64,000 bases of DNA from Variovorax jilinensis (GCF_030316885.1 NZ_JASZYQ010000003.1:62001-126000), one strand, 5' to 3'; shown: positions 54,074 through 62,792, numbered from the stretch's first letter. The notes: a model not told the origin generated them from the sequence alone. A program made the numbers and translations.

Positions 54074-55594
54074 CTACTCTTCCTGGTGGGTGAGGCTCAA
54101 GCCGAGCGCACCGCGGCGGCGCAGCCACGGGCTCGGGCGATAGCGGGGATCGCCGTAGACGGTCTGCAGGTTGAACAGCACCTCCAGCATGTTGGTCGGC
54201 CCGTAGAGGTCGCCCATCGCGAGCGGGCCCTGCGGATAGCCGAGCCCGAGCCGCACCGCCAGGTCGAGGTCGGCCGGCGAGCAGACCTGCTGCTGGCACA
54301 TGTCGGCGGCGATGTTGACGATGGTCGCGACCACGCGCTGCGTGACGAAGCCGCCGCTGTCGCGGATCACGCTGACCGCCTTGCCGTCGCGCGCGAACAG
54401 CGCATGCGCCGCATCGCGCATGTCGCGCCGCGTGGCGGGATTGGTCGCCAGCACGCGGCGCTTGGTCGCAGCATCGTCGACCATGAGATCGATGCCCACG
54501 GTGCGCGTGGCGTCCAGCCGTTCCACGGCGGCCACGGTCGTGACGTCGAAGCCCAGCGGCGCCACCAGGATCAGGGCGGCTTCCGATGGGGCGGCGCCGC
54601 TCTCGAGCTGCGCGCCCAGCGCATGGACCAGCCGCAGCAGTTCGGCCCGACGGGCTGCGCGCGGCGACACCCAGACCGGTGGCAGCTCGTCGACCACGGG
54701 CACCGGCGGCTCGGGCGGCTTCTGCATCTCGCCATCGGGGTAGCGGTAGAAGCCTTCGCCGGTCTTGCGGCCGAGCGCGCCCGCTACCAGCCGCTGCGCG
54801 GTGATGACGCTGGGCCGGTAGCGCGGCTCGTCGTAGTACTGGCGGTAGATCGACTCCATCACCGGATGCGAGACGTCGAGCGCCGTCAGGTCCAGCAGCT
54901 CGAAGGGCCCGAGCCGGAAACCGGCCTGGTCGCGCAGGATGCGGTCGATGGTCGCGAAATCGGCCACGCCTTCGCCCGCGATGCGCAGCGCCTCGGTGCC
55001 GTAGCCCCGGCCTGCGTGGTTGACGATGAAGCCCGGCGTGTCGCCGGCCTGCACCGCGCTGTGGCCCATTTGCGACGCATAGCCCGCGAGCCGGCGGCAG
55101 ACCTCGGGTTCGGTCTTGAAGCCCGCCACCACCTCGACCACCTTCATCAGCGGCACCGGATTGAAGAAATGGAAGCCGGCCATGCGGCCGGGCTTCTGCA
55201 GCGCGGTCGCGATCGCCGTGACCGAGAGCGACGAGGTGTTGGTGGCCAGCGTCGCGTCGGGCGACACCACCGCCTCGAGGTCGCGGAACAGGCGGCGCTT
55301 GACCTCCAGATCCTCCACGATCGCCTCGATCACGAGGTCGCAGCCCGCCAATGCCTGCACCGAATCGACCGCCTGCACCCGCTCGCTCAGCAGCGCGAAC
55401 CGCTCAGCGTCGATCTTGTCCTTGTCGCGCTGCTTCTGCCATTGCGCGACGATCGCGTCGCGGCCGCGGGCGGCAGCGCCCTCGAAGCTGTCGAGCAGCA
55501 GGACCCGGCTGCCGGCCTGGGCGGCGATCTGCGCAATGCCGCGGCCCATGGCGCCGGCGCCGATCACGCCGACGTTGGAAAAGTTCACAGTCAT
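54074..55594 (-). CDS. 3-hydroxyacyl-CoA dehydrogenase (PaaH/PaaC-like)
   Basis: A 506-residue NAD-dependent dehydrogenase that oxidises 3-hydroxyacyl-CoA to 3-oxoacyl-CoA. The Rossmann motif GVIGAGAMGRGIAQIAA is at 9-25. The N-terminal domain includes NTSSLSVTAIA and AGFHFFNPVPLMKVVEVV with the catalytic histidine. Two copies of the C-terminal 3HCDH domain follow (VNHAGRGYGTEALRI and the second near GGFVTQRVVATIVNIAADM), as in PaaH. It is the first gene of the minus-strand operon, divergent from the FimV-like gene. With the downstream crotonase it could finish degradation of the enoyl-CoA made by the last gene. Confidence 0.93.
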   Translation of the reverse strand: MTVNFSNVGVIGAGAMGRGIAQIAAQAGSRVLLLDSFEGAAARGRDAIVAQWQKQRDKDKIDAERFALLSERVQAVDSVQALAGCDLVIEAIVEDLEVKRRLFRDLEAVVSPDATLATNTSSLSVTAIATALQKPGRMAGFHFFNPVPLMKVVEVVAGFKTEPEVCRRLAGYASQMGHSAVQAGDTPGFIVNHAGRGYGTEALRIAGEGVADFATIDRILRDQAGFRLGPFELLDLTALDVSHPVMESIYRQYYDEPRYRPSVITAQRLVAGALGRKTGEGFYRYPDGEMQKPPEPPVPVVDELPPVWVSPRAARRAELLRLVHALGAQLESGAAPSEAALILVAPLGFDVTTVAAVERLDATRTVGIDLMVDDAATKRRVLATNPATRRDMRDAAHALFARDGKAVSVIRDSGGFVTQRVVATIVNIAADMCQQQVCSPADLDLAVRLGLGYPQGPLAMGDLYGPTNMLEVLFNLQTVYGDPRYRPSPWLRRRGALGLSLTHQEE

Positions 55595-55677
55595 TTGATA
55601 AATGTCTCGCTAAGGGTGGTCAGGGCTGGCGCTCGTGTCAGAATGTGTCAACTTTAGATTGCTATTTGCAGCCCATT

Positions 55678-57861
55678 TTGCAATTCCAACGCCTAGCGGC
55701 CAGCCTGCTCATTGTCGGCTTTGCCTGTGACTCATTCGCCTTGACGATCGGTCGGCCCCAGGGGGCGGTCTGGATCGGCAAGCCGCTGGACATGGTCATT
55801 CCGCTGTCGCTCGAGGCTTCGGACGATGCAGCTTCGCTGTGCCTCGAGGCCGAGGTGATGCAGGGCGACACGACGATCCCCGATCGTCGCGTGAGCATTG
55901 TCTACGAGCCCGGCACTGCGAGGTTGCGTGTGCGCTCGAACGTGCCGATCGAGGAGCCGGTGGTCACGGTCAACGTCCGCGCGGGCTGCGACACCAAGTC
56001 CACCCGCAATTTCGTGCTGTTTTCCGAGGTCCCGGTCGAGGCTGCCTTGCCTGCCGTGGCGGCGTCGCAGCGCATGCCCGAGGCCGCGCCCGCACCACGC
56101 CCGACCTCGCGCAGCCGGGCGTCAGGCGAGAGCGCCAGTGCGCAGGGCGCCCGCCGCAGCACCGCGGCCGCGACGCGAGCCGCGGCGGCTAACGCTGGCG
56201 ATGCCCCCGCGCCGCAGCGGCGCGCCGCGGTCGCGCCCGTGGTGCCCAAGCGCGCTCCCACTCCCGCACCGGCTGCGCCCGCAGCGCAGGCCGCGGCGGC
56301 ACCTGCGCCGGCGCCGGCCGCTCCGGTCGCCCCGGCAGGCAGCGGCGGCCCGCGCCTGCAGATCGAGGCGCTGGAGCCCGCAGCGACTGCGGCCGGCGGC
56401 CTCAAGGCGTCGACCGAGCTGCGTCTTCCCGACGCCCCGGACCCGGTCCGCCGCGCCACGGCCGCCGCGCTCTGGAGCGCACTCGATCCCTCGGCCGAGG
56501 AAGCGGCGCGCGAAGCCAAGCGCACCAAGGACATGGAAGCCACGCTGGCCGCACTGCGCGAGCAGGCAGCGCAGAATCAGCGCACCTTGCTGGAGATGCG
56601 CGCCGAACTCGCGCAGGCCCGCGACAGCCGCTATCAGAATCCGCTCGTCTATGCGTTGATCGCGCTGCTTCTTCTGGCGCTGATCGGCATGGCGCTGCTG
56701 TGGCGACTTGCCCGCCGCGCCACTGCGCCGGCCTGGTGGGGCGAGGCGCCGGGCGGCCCCAACGATCCGCGCCGCCTGCAGCCGCATGGCGGCCTGCTCG
56801 ACGACGAGATGGATCTCGATGCCGAGACCGACACGCCACGCGGGCGGCGGCGCCGCAGCGTCGGCCCCCGCACCTTCGGTCCGACCCCGTTCGCGCCGCT
56901 CGAGGCCGATGACGATCTCGACAGTGGCCCGCAGGCGCCGCTGCCGCATCCGGCGCAACTCGCCGAAGGCCTGCCGGCGCGGCCGGTCAATACCGAGGAG
57001 CTGTTCGACGTCCAGCAGCAATCGGATTTCTTTCTTTCGCTCGGTCAGCACGACCAGGCGATCGCGGTGCTGCGCGAGCACATCGCGGACAACCCCGGCA
57101 CCAGCGCGCTGGCCTACCTCGACCTGCTGCGGATCTTCCATTCGCTGGGCCGCAAGGAAGACTACGCACGGCTGGCCGAGGAGTTCGAGCACGCCTTCAA
57201 TGCCGACGTGCCGTCCTTCGAGCATTTCACCGAGACCGGCCGTGGGCTCGAGCACTATCGCGGCCCGCTGGCGCGCATCGAGGCGCTCTGGCCCGCAGCG
57301 GGCACGCTGGCGCTGATCGAGGAACTGGTGTTCCGCAAGCCGGGCGGCGAGCACGGCGACGGCGCCTTCGACCTCGCGGCCTACCAGGAACTGCTGCTGC
57401 TGTACTCGGTTGCCAAGGAGGTGATCGACCCCGACAGCATCGCGCCGCCGGCCTTCCAGACGACTGCCTTCGCAGACACGATCTCGCGCGAAGGCCCGCC
57501 GACCGCGACCGCGCCGATGGAGATGGAACGCCCGCCGACCACGATCGAGGGCGGCCCGACATTGCCGGCATCGATCTACGGCTCGATCGACCATTCCCTG
57601 CAGGGCGACACGGAACTGGCACCGGTGGCCGGTGCACCGGTGGCGCCTGGCCCTGCCGAGGCGGTCGTGCCGCCGCCGATGCCCGATCTCGAGATGGACC
57701 TCGGCGCCTTCGACCGCACGGCCTACGAGACCATGCCCACGCCGATCGAGACGCCGAAGCCGCCGCCCGCACCGTCGACCGATCCGCACGTGATCGACTT
57801 CGACCTTTTCGATCCGGCCACCGAGGCCGAGATCGCGCCGCGCCCGATCATCAAGCGTTGA
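55678..57861 (+). CDS. FimV/HubP-like membrane protein
   Basis: A 727-residue single-pass membrane protein. A signal-like N-terminus (LQFQRLAASLLIVGFACDSFA) leads to a FimV-type N-terminal domain (LTIGRPQGAVWIGKPLDMVIPLSLEA, to about 125). Then come an alanine/proline-rich linker (130-235), a coiled coil (about 283-318), a transmembrane helix near 321-345 (LVYALIALLLLALIGMALLW), and an acidic cytoplasmic part with a TPR-like segment (QHDQAIAVLREHIADNPGTSALAYLDLLRIF, from about 459). No LysM motif is evident. The start is TTG 55678, which gives the signal peptide; earlier in-frame codons cannot be excluded. FimV proteins organise cell poles and type IV pili; that role here is inferred. Confidence 0.75.
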   Translation: MQFQRLAASLLIVGFACDSFALTIGRPQGAVWIGKPLDMVIPLSLEASDDAASLCLEAEVMQGDTTIPDRRVSIVYEPGTARLRVRSNVPIEEPVVTVNVRAGCDTKSTRNFVLFSEVPVEAALPAVAASQRMPEAAPAPRPTSRSRASGESASAQGARRSTAAATRAAAANAGDAPAPQRRAAVAPVVPKRAPTPAPAAPAAQAAAAPAPAPAAPVAPAGSGGPRLQIEALEPAATAAGGLKASTELRLPDAPDPVRRATAAALWSALDPSAEEAAREAKRTKDMEATLAALREQAAQNQRTLLEMRAELAQARDSRYQNPLVYALIALLLLALIGMALLWRLARRATAPAWWGEAPGGPNDPRRLQPHGGLLDDEMDLDAETDTPRGRRRRSVGPRTFGPTPFAPLEADDDLDSGPQAPLPHPAQLAEGLPARPVNTEELFDVQQQSDFFLSLGQHDQAIAVLREHIADNPGTSALAYLDLLRIFHSLGRKEDYARLAEEFEHAFNADVPSFEHFTETGRGLEHYRGPLARIEALWPAAGTLALIEELVFRKPGGEHGDGAFDLAAYQELLLLYSVAKEVIDPDSIAPPAFQTTAFADTISREGPPTATAPMEMERPPTTIEGGPTLPASIYGSIDHSLQGDTELAPVAGAPVAPGPAEAVVPPPMPDLEMDLGAFDRTAYETMPTPIETPKPPPAPSTDPHVIDFDLFDPATEAEIAPRPIIKR

Positions 57862-59026
57862 GCAGGGCCGTCGCCCGGCGCTGGGCGCGGTCGACCGTCA
57901 CGCTCAACGCGATCGCCAGCAGCACGGTCGCGAGGCCGACCCAGCTCATCCAGGCCGATGCCTCGTGCGCCAGCAGCCAGCCGCCGGCGCCTGCGCCGAC
58001 CGCCTGGCCGATGTAGATGCCGGAACTGTTGAGCGCCACCGAACCCGGCGCCAGTGCCGGCGACAGCGACACCAGGCGTGCCTGCTGCGCCGAATTGGTG
58101 GCAAAGCAGCCCAGGCCCCAGGGAACGAGGATCACGGCCAGCGTGAGGAAGCTCACGGCCAGCGGCCACAGGAGCAGGCTGAGCGCGATGAGCAGCGTGG
58201 TGGCCAGCACCATGCGCGCCGGACCGATGCGGTCGATGTAGCGGCTCACGATCATGTTGCCGATGAGCCCGCAGACACCGAACCAGGCCCACAGCAGCCC
58301 CATCTGCGTCGGATCGGCGCCGAGGCTCGCGCGCACGATCGGCGCGAAGTAGCTGAACAGAACGAACTGCCCGGCGCCCTGAAGCGCCGTGACCGAGACC
58401 ACGCCCATCAGCAGCGGGCTCTTGAGCACGCGGCCCCAGGCTTCGCGCGACAGCGCCGCCGGCCGGATGCCAGACGGCAGCTTCAGCCAGACCCAGGCCG
58501 CGCTCGCGAGAGAGAGCAGTGCGATCGCCCCGAAGGCGGCGCGCCAGCCGAAGTGGCCGCCGATCAGCGCGCCGAGCGGAAGCCCGAGCACCGAGGCCAT
58601 CGACCAGCCCAGGAAGACGAAGGTGACCGCGCGCCCGCGCTGTTCGGGCGGCACCAGCAGGCCGGCGCAGGCGGCTGCCTGCGCAGTGAAGATCGCCGGC
58701 GCGATGACGGTCGCCATGCGCACGGCCAGCAACGCACCGAAGCTCGGCATCAGCATCGCCAGCAGATGGCCGGCCGCATACCAGAGCATCGTGCAGGCCA
58801 GCAGCAGCCGGCGGTCCCAGCCGGCCACGACGGCGGCCAGCAGTGGCGCGCCGAGGCACATCACGATCGCGCCCGCGGTGATCAGCTGCCCCGCGGTGGC
58901 GGCGCTGACCGCGAGCGACTGGCTCAGTTCATTGAGCGTGCCGGGCACCACCATCACGCCGGTGCCGATCACGAAATTGCCCGCCAGCAAGGCCCACAGC
59001 GGGGCCGGCAGCGCGGCCCGGGTCAA
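57851..59026 (-). CDS. MFS transporter
   Basis: A 391-residue major-facilitator transporter with about 12 hydrophobic helices. It begins LPAPLWALLAGNFVIGTGVMVVPGTLNELSQSL, has the family's basic loop after helix 2 (VVAGWDRRLLLACTM) and a second half starting near SPLLMGVVSVTALQGAG. It resembles the drug/sugar-efflux (DHA1, YdhP-like) group. The start is TTG 59026, whose TTGA overlaps the stop of the dehydrogenase gene, so translation is coupled; the longer frame upstream is an overlap of that gene. The substrate may be a 2-hydroxy- or 2-oxo acid, but this is a guess from context. Confidence 0.88.
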   Translation of the reverse strand: MTRAALPAPLWALLAGNFVIGTGVMVVPGTLNELSQSLAVSAATAGQLITAGAIVMCLGAPLLAAVVAGWDRRLLLACTMLWYAAGHLLAMLMPSFGALLAVRMATVIAPAIFTAQAAACAGLLVPPEQRGRAVTFVFLGWSMASVLGLPLGALIGGHFGWRAAFGAIALLSLASAAWVWLKLPSGIRPAALSREAWGRVLKSPLLMGVVSVTALQGAGQFVLFSYFAPIVRASLGADPTQMGLLWAWFGVCGLIGNMIVSRYIDRIGPARMVLATTLLIALSLLLWPLAVSFLTLAVILVPWGLGCFATNSAQQARLVSLSPALAPGSVALNSSGIYIGQAVGAGAGGWLLAHEASAWMSWVGLATVLLAIALSVTVDRAQRRATALLNA

Positions 59027-60030
59027 CGCCGTACCTGCAGTGCGCCCGGATTGACGATGTTGGTCGGGTTGCCCTTGATGAAGCTCACGACATTGTCGAA
59101 GGCCTGGCCGAAGTAGAGCTCGTAGCTGTCCTGCTCGACGTAGCCGATGTGCGGGGTGCAGATGCAGTTCTCGAGCCGAAGCAGCGCATGGCCCTGCAGC
59201 GGCGGCTCGCTCTCGAAGACGTCGATGGCCGCCAGCCCCGGCCGACCGCGGTTGAGTGCCGCCAGCAGCGCGTCCTGCTCGACCAGCTCGGCCCGCGAGG
59301 TGTTGACGAAGAGGGCGGTCGGCTTCATGCGGGACAGGTCCTCGAGCGTGACCAGGCCACGGGTCTCGTCGGTGAGCCGCAGGTGCACCGAGAGCACGTC
59401 GGCTGCGGTGAAGAATGCCTCGCGGTTCGGCGCCACCTGGAAGCCGTCCGAACGCGCCTTGGCGCAACTCTGCTCGCGGCCCCAGATGACGACCTGCATG
59501 CCGAAGGCCTGGCCGTATCGCGCCACCAGCTGGCCGATGCGCCCGTAGCCCCAGATGCAGAGCGTCTTGCCCTTGAGCACCGAGCCGAGCCCGAAGTTCG
59601 GAGGCATCGATGCCGACTTGAGCCCCGCCTGCTGCCAGGCGCCGTGCTTGAGGTTGCTGATGTACTGCGGCAGGCGGCGCATCGCCGCCATGATCAGCGC
59701 CCAGGTGAGCTCGGCCGGCGCCAGCGGGGAGCCCGAGCCCTCGGCCACCGCGATGCCCTGCTCGGTGCAGGCATTGACGTCGACATGGCTGCCGACGCGG
59801 CCGGTCTGCGAGATGAGCTTGAGCTTGGGGAGCTTCTCGATCAGCTGCCTCGAGATCTGGGTGCGCTCGCGGATCAGCACGATAACGTCGGCGTCCTTCA
59901 GGCGCACGGACAGCTGCCCGATGCCCTTGACCGTGTTCGTGTAGACCTTCGCCGCGTAGGCATCGAGCTTGGCGGCGCAGTTCAACTTGCGCACCGCATC
60001 CTGGTAGTCGTCGAGGATCACAATGTTCAT
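59023..60030 (-). CDS. D-2-hydroxyacid dehydrogenase family protein
   Basis: A 335-residue NAD(P)-dependent dehydrogenase of the D-isomer 2-hydroxyacid family. The catalytic domain begins MNIVILDDYQDAVRKL. The nucleotide-binding domain has LCIWGYGRIGQLVARYGQAFGMQVVIWGRE. The catalytic arginine, glutamate and histidine are visible in NTSRAELVEQ, AIDVFESEPP and CTPHIGYVEQDSYE. The start is ATG 60030, which matches the family N-terminus; the frame extends ten residues more. It overlaps the MFS gene by 4 bases. Phosphoglycerate dehydrogenase is less likely because there is no ACT domain. Confidence 0.92.
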   Translation of the reverse strand: MNIVILDDYQDAVRKLNCAAKLDAYAAKVYTNTVKGIGQLSVRLKDADVIVLIRERTQISRQLIEKLPKLKLISQTGRVGSHVDVNACTEQGIAVAEGSGSPLAPAELTWALIMAAMRRLPQYISNLKHGAWQQAGLKSASMPPNFGLGSVLKGKTLCIWGYGRIGQLVARYGQAFGMQVVIWGREQSCAKARSDGFQVAPNREAFFTAADVLSVHLRLTDETRGLVTLEDLSRMKPTALFVNTSRAELVEQDALLAALNRGRPGLAAIDVFESEPPLQGHALLRLENCICTPHIGYVEQDSYELYFGQAFDNVVSFIKGNPTNIVNPGALQVRR

Positions 60031-60138
60031 GGCTCGCCATTGTGCCTCGCACCACATCAAAGCTGCATCGGCATGCAGACTTTGTATCTACGCGGGTCAG
60101 CGATCGGATGTGGTCCGAGGCCGCCGCAGCCGCAGGTC

Positions 60139-60492
60139 TCAGTGCAGATGGGCGGGCCGCGGGCCTGCCTCGGCCGCTTCGAGCGCCACCAGCCGGTCCA
60201 GTTCGGCGCAGACATCGGCCAGCCGGCCCGAGATCACCATGCGCCCGGCGGTCCGGCCCGGCCGCCCGGGCTGCTGGGCATCGACCATGCGCACCACGCG
60301 AAGCGGGCGCACCGGCGCGTGGGCCGTGGCCGGCGCCGCACCAGCCTGGCGCAGCGTGCAGTTGGGACGCACGCCGACGTAGCGCAGGCCCGAGGAAAGA
60401 ACGGCCGAGGAGCGACGACGCGGCATCCAGCGGTCGGCCAGCGATTGCAGCGGCGTGAGCAGGTCGGCGATGCTGAGGAGAGCGATTCCCAT
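60139..60492 (-). CDS. Hypothetical basic protein next to lexA
   Basis: A 117-residue protein of no recognised family. It is arginine-rich and has alanine-rich segments, a short hydrophobic start (MGIALLSIADLLTPL), and a C-terminal helix (LADVCAELDRLVALEAAEAG). Support for a real gene is an excellent ribosome site (GGAG eight bases before the ATG) and a clean frame. It lies 153 bases downstream of lexA on the same strand. A palindrome with CTGT and ACAG at 60538-60556 has the wrong spacing (11) for a LexA box. Confidence 0.6.
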   Translation of the reverse strand: MGIALLSIADLLTPLQSLADRWMPRRRSSAVLSSGLRYVGVRPNCTLRQAGAAPATAHAPVRPLRVVRMVDAQQPGRPGRTAGRMVISGRLADVCAELDRLVALEAAEAGPRPAHLH

Positions 60493-60645
60493 GTGAAAAC
60501 TCCAGATAAGGTCAGAGGTTGAACACAGGCAGGATTGCTGTCGTCAGCTGCAACAGGGTGATGGCTCCTGGCCATACGCCCGCCACCTGTCGCGGCTGAA
60601 TGGCGCCGCCCCGGCGAACCGCGGCTGCGCGAAAAGGTTGCAGGG

Positions 60646-61320
60646 CTACATGAGCATCGTGTTGCGGATCAGGCCGACCGCCAGGCCTTCGATCTCGAAG
60701 GGCTCCCCGGGCTGGACCACGATGGTGGGGTAGTCGGGGTTCTCGGCGTGCAGTTCGATGACCTGCTTGTTGCGCTTCAGGCGCTTGACCGTGACCTCGT
60801 CGCCGAGCCGCGCCACCACGATCTGGCCGTTGCGGGCTTCCTTGGTGGCCTGCACCGCGAGCAGGTCGCCGTCCATGATGCCGGCGTCGCGCATGGACAT
60901 GCCGCGCACCTTGAGCAGGTAGTCGGGCTGGCGCTGGAACAGCGTGTTCTCGACGTAGTAGGTCTGGTCGACGTGTTCCTGGGCCAGGATCGGCGAGCCG
61001 GCCGCAACCCGCCCGATGAGCGGTAGTGCGAGCTGGGCCATGCCCGGCAGCGAAAGCGAGAACTGGTTGTTGCGCGATTCGTTGATCGAACGCAGGGCGT
61101 CGCCCTTGAGGCGGATGCCGCGCGAGGTGCCGCTCACGAGTTCGATCACACCCTTGCGCGCCAGGGCCTGCAGATGCTCTTCGGCGGCGTTGGCCGACTT
61201 GAAGCCCAGTTCGTTGGCGATCTCGGCCCGGGTCGGCGGCGCGCCGGTGCGCGCGATGGCGCTCTGGATCAAATCCAGGATCTGCTGCTGGCGGGCTGTA
61301 AGCTTGATGGCGAACTGCAT
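60646..61320 (-). CDS. lexA: LexA repressor
   Basis: A 224-residue SOS repressor. The N-terminal winged helix ([16 protein letters not shown], then [23 protein letters not shown]) binds the operator. The self-cleavage site A107-G108 (VAAGSP) and the catalytic dyad S142 (GMSMRDAG) and K179 (VTVKRL) are intact, so RecA-stimulated autocleavage is expected. The ATG at 61320 follows AGGAGCCACC. Two LexA-like boxes lie upstream, so it represses itself. Confidence 0.98.
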   Translation of the reverse strand: MQFAIKLTARQQQILDLIQSAIARTGAPPTRAEIANELGFKSANAAEEHLQALARKGVIELVSGTSRGIRLKGDALRSINESRNNQFSLSLPGMAQLALPLIGRVAAGSPILAQEHVDQTYYVENTLFQRQPDYLLKVRGMSMRDAGIMDGDLLAVQATKEARNGQIVVARLGDEVTVKRLKRNKQVIELHAENPDYPTIVVQPGEPFEIEGLAVGLIRNTMLM

Positions 61321-61339
61321 GGTGGCTCCTGTGGAGATA

Positions 61340-61355
61340 CTGGATGAACGTCCAG
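61340..61355. promoter_or_regulatory. LexA box 1
   Basis: CTGGATGAACGTCCAG, a CTGG-N8-CCAG dyad close to the CTGT-N8-ACAG consensus of beta- and gammaproteobacterial LexA, 20 bases upstream of the lexA start. Confidence 0.75.
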
Positions 61356-61358
61356 TGC

Positions 61359-61374
61359 CTGTATTTTTAACCAG
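61359..61374. promoter_or_regulatory. LexA box 2
   Basis: CTGTATTTTTAACCAG, a CTGT-N8-CCAG site whose centre is 19 bases (about two helical turns) from box 1. It overlaps the likely lexA -10. Confidence 0.8.
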
Positions 61375-61391
61375 TTTTCATCACTTGGCAA
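61364..61391 (-). promoter_or_regulatory. lexA promoter
   Basis: On the minus strand TTGCCA (61391-61386) is followed 16 bases later by TAAAAA (61369-61364), a plausible -35/-10 pair. The -10 lies inside LexA box 2. Confidence 0.6.
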
Positions 61392-61396
61392 GCAGC

Positions 61397-62371
61397 ATGG
61401 TTGACATTTCAGCTAAAGGGGCGCGCCGGGTCGTCGTGCTCGGCACCGGCGGCACGATCTCGGGCCGCGCGCGCAGCGCCGACGACAACCTCGGCTACAC
61501 GGCCGGCGAGGTCGGCGTCGCGGACCTGCTCGCGGGCATCGATGCACCCGCAGGCGTGGAGCTCGAAGCCGAGCAGGTCGCGCAGGTCGACAGCAAGGAC
61601 ATGAGCTTCGCGATCTGGCAGGCGCTGGCGCGGCGCTGTGCCCACTGGCTCGCCCGGGACGACGTTGCGGGCATCGTCATCACGCACGGCACCGACACGC
61701 TCGAGGAGACCGCCTTCTTTTTGCATTCCGTGCTGGCCCCCGCGAAGCCCGTGGTGCTGACCTGCGCGATGCGGCCCGCGAGCGCGCTGGCACCCGACGG
61801 CCCGCAGAACGTGCGCGACGCGGTCGCCGTCGCCGCGACGCCGGGCGCCCGGGGCGTGGTCGTGGTCTGTGCGGGCACGGTGCACGGCGCTGCGGATGTG
61901 CAGAAGGTCCATACCTACCGGCTCGACGCTTTCGCTTCGGGCGATGCCGGGCCGATCGGCTACGTGGAAGAGGGCGCCTTGCGCCGGCTCAGGCCCTGGA
62001 GCGACGCCGACGATGCGGCGCCGACGCTGTTCGACAAGGCAATGGCCGCGGTCGACTGTCCGCGGGTGGAGATCCTGCTGAGTCACGCCGAGGCGCGCGG
62101 CAGTCTGGTCGATGCGCTGCGCGAGGAGCGCCGCCGCGGCGCCGCCGACGCAGTCCGGGGGATCGTTCTGGCCGCCACCGGCAACGGCACGCTGCACCAC
62201 ACGCTGGAGGCCGCCGCGCTGCGCGCGCAGGCCGATGGGATCGCGGTGCTGCGCGCGACCCGCTGCGTCGAGGGCCGGATCCTGCCCAGGCCCGGCGAGC
62301 GCCTGCGCGACGCCGGCGCGCTCACGCCCGTCAAGGCACGCATCGCGCTGATGCTCGAACTGCTGGCCTGA
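61397..62371 (+). CDS. L-asparaginase family protein
   Basis: A 324-residue bacterial-type asparaginase. The first catalytic threonine lies in VVVLGTGGTISG (T20 region), and the second triad is in T96-H97-G98-T99-D100 of VITHGTDTLEETAFFL; DSKDMSF and TCAMRPA are also family landmarks. No signal peptide, so it is probably cytoplasmic. The start is ATG 61397, with a weak ribosome site; the frame continues upstream through lexA without meaning. It is divergent from lexA with 76 bases between and shares the region holding both LexA boxes. Confidence 0.92.
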   Translation: MVDISAKGARRVVVLGTGGTISGRARSADDNLGYTAGEVGVADLLAGIDAPAGVELEAEQVAQVDSKDMSFAIWQALARRCAHWLARDDVAGIVITHGTDTLEETAFFLHSVLAPAKPVVLTCAMRPASALAPDGPQNVRDAVAVAATPGARGVVVVCAGTVHGAADVQKVHTYRLDAFASGDAGPIGYVEEGALRRLRPWSDADDAAPTLFDKAMAAVDCPRVEILLSHAEARGSLVDALREERRRGAADAVRGIVLAATGNGTLHHTLEAAALRAQADGIAVLRATRCVEGRILPRPGERLRDAGALTPVKARIALMLELLA

Positions 62372-62375
62372 CGCC

Positions 62376-62792
62376 ATGCTCGAGCTGCTGCGCTCGACAC
62401 CCTGGGCCTATCCCGCGCTGGAGGCGGTGCACATCGTCGGCATCGCGCTGCTGCTCGGTAACCTCGTGGCGCTCGAGCTGCGCGTGTTCGGGCGCGCCGG
62501 CACGTTGCCGGTCGCCGGCCTCGCGCGTCTGTCGCTCGGCCTGGCCCTGGGCGGCTTCGGGATCGCGGCCGCGAGCGGAGCGCTGATGTTCGCCACACAG
62601 CCGTCCGAACTGCTCGCCAATCGCGCCTTCCTGCTCAAGATGGGCCTGCTGGCCGTGGCCGGCGGCAACGCGCTGTGGTTCCACGGCCGTGGTTCGCTGG
62701 TCAAACTCGACACGCTTGCGCGGGTACAGATGTTGTCGTCCACTGCGATCTGGCTGGCGGTCGTGTTCTGCGGCCGCTGGATCGCGTACTAG
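62376..62792 (+). CDS. Four-helix membrane protein (DUF6644-like)
   Basis: A 138-residue inner-membrane protein with four hydrophobic segments, at about 12-35 (YPALEAVHIVGIALLLGNLVAL), 48-70, 84-100 and 115-135. The histidine in the first helix (EAVHIVG) and the FATQPSELLANRAFLLK loop resemble small proteins annotated as DUF6644 or CopD-like. It starts 4 bases after the asparaginase stop and is followed by a DUF6152-like gene, a pairing I have seen elsewhere. Function unknown. Confidence 0.75.
   Translation: MLELLRSTPWAYPALEAVHIVGIALLLGNLVALELRVFGRAGTLPVAGLARLSLGLALGGFGIAAASGALMFATQPSELLANRAFLLKMGLLAVAGGNALWFHGRGSLVKLDTLARVQMLSSTAIWLAVVFCGRWIAY

Noticed and set aside
60538..60556. CTGT...ACAG palindrome suggesting a third LexA box
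   Set aside because: The half sites are 11 bases apart instead of 8, so it does not fit LexA binding.
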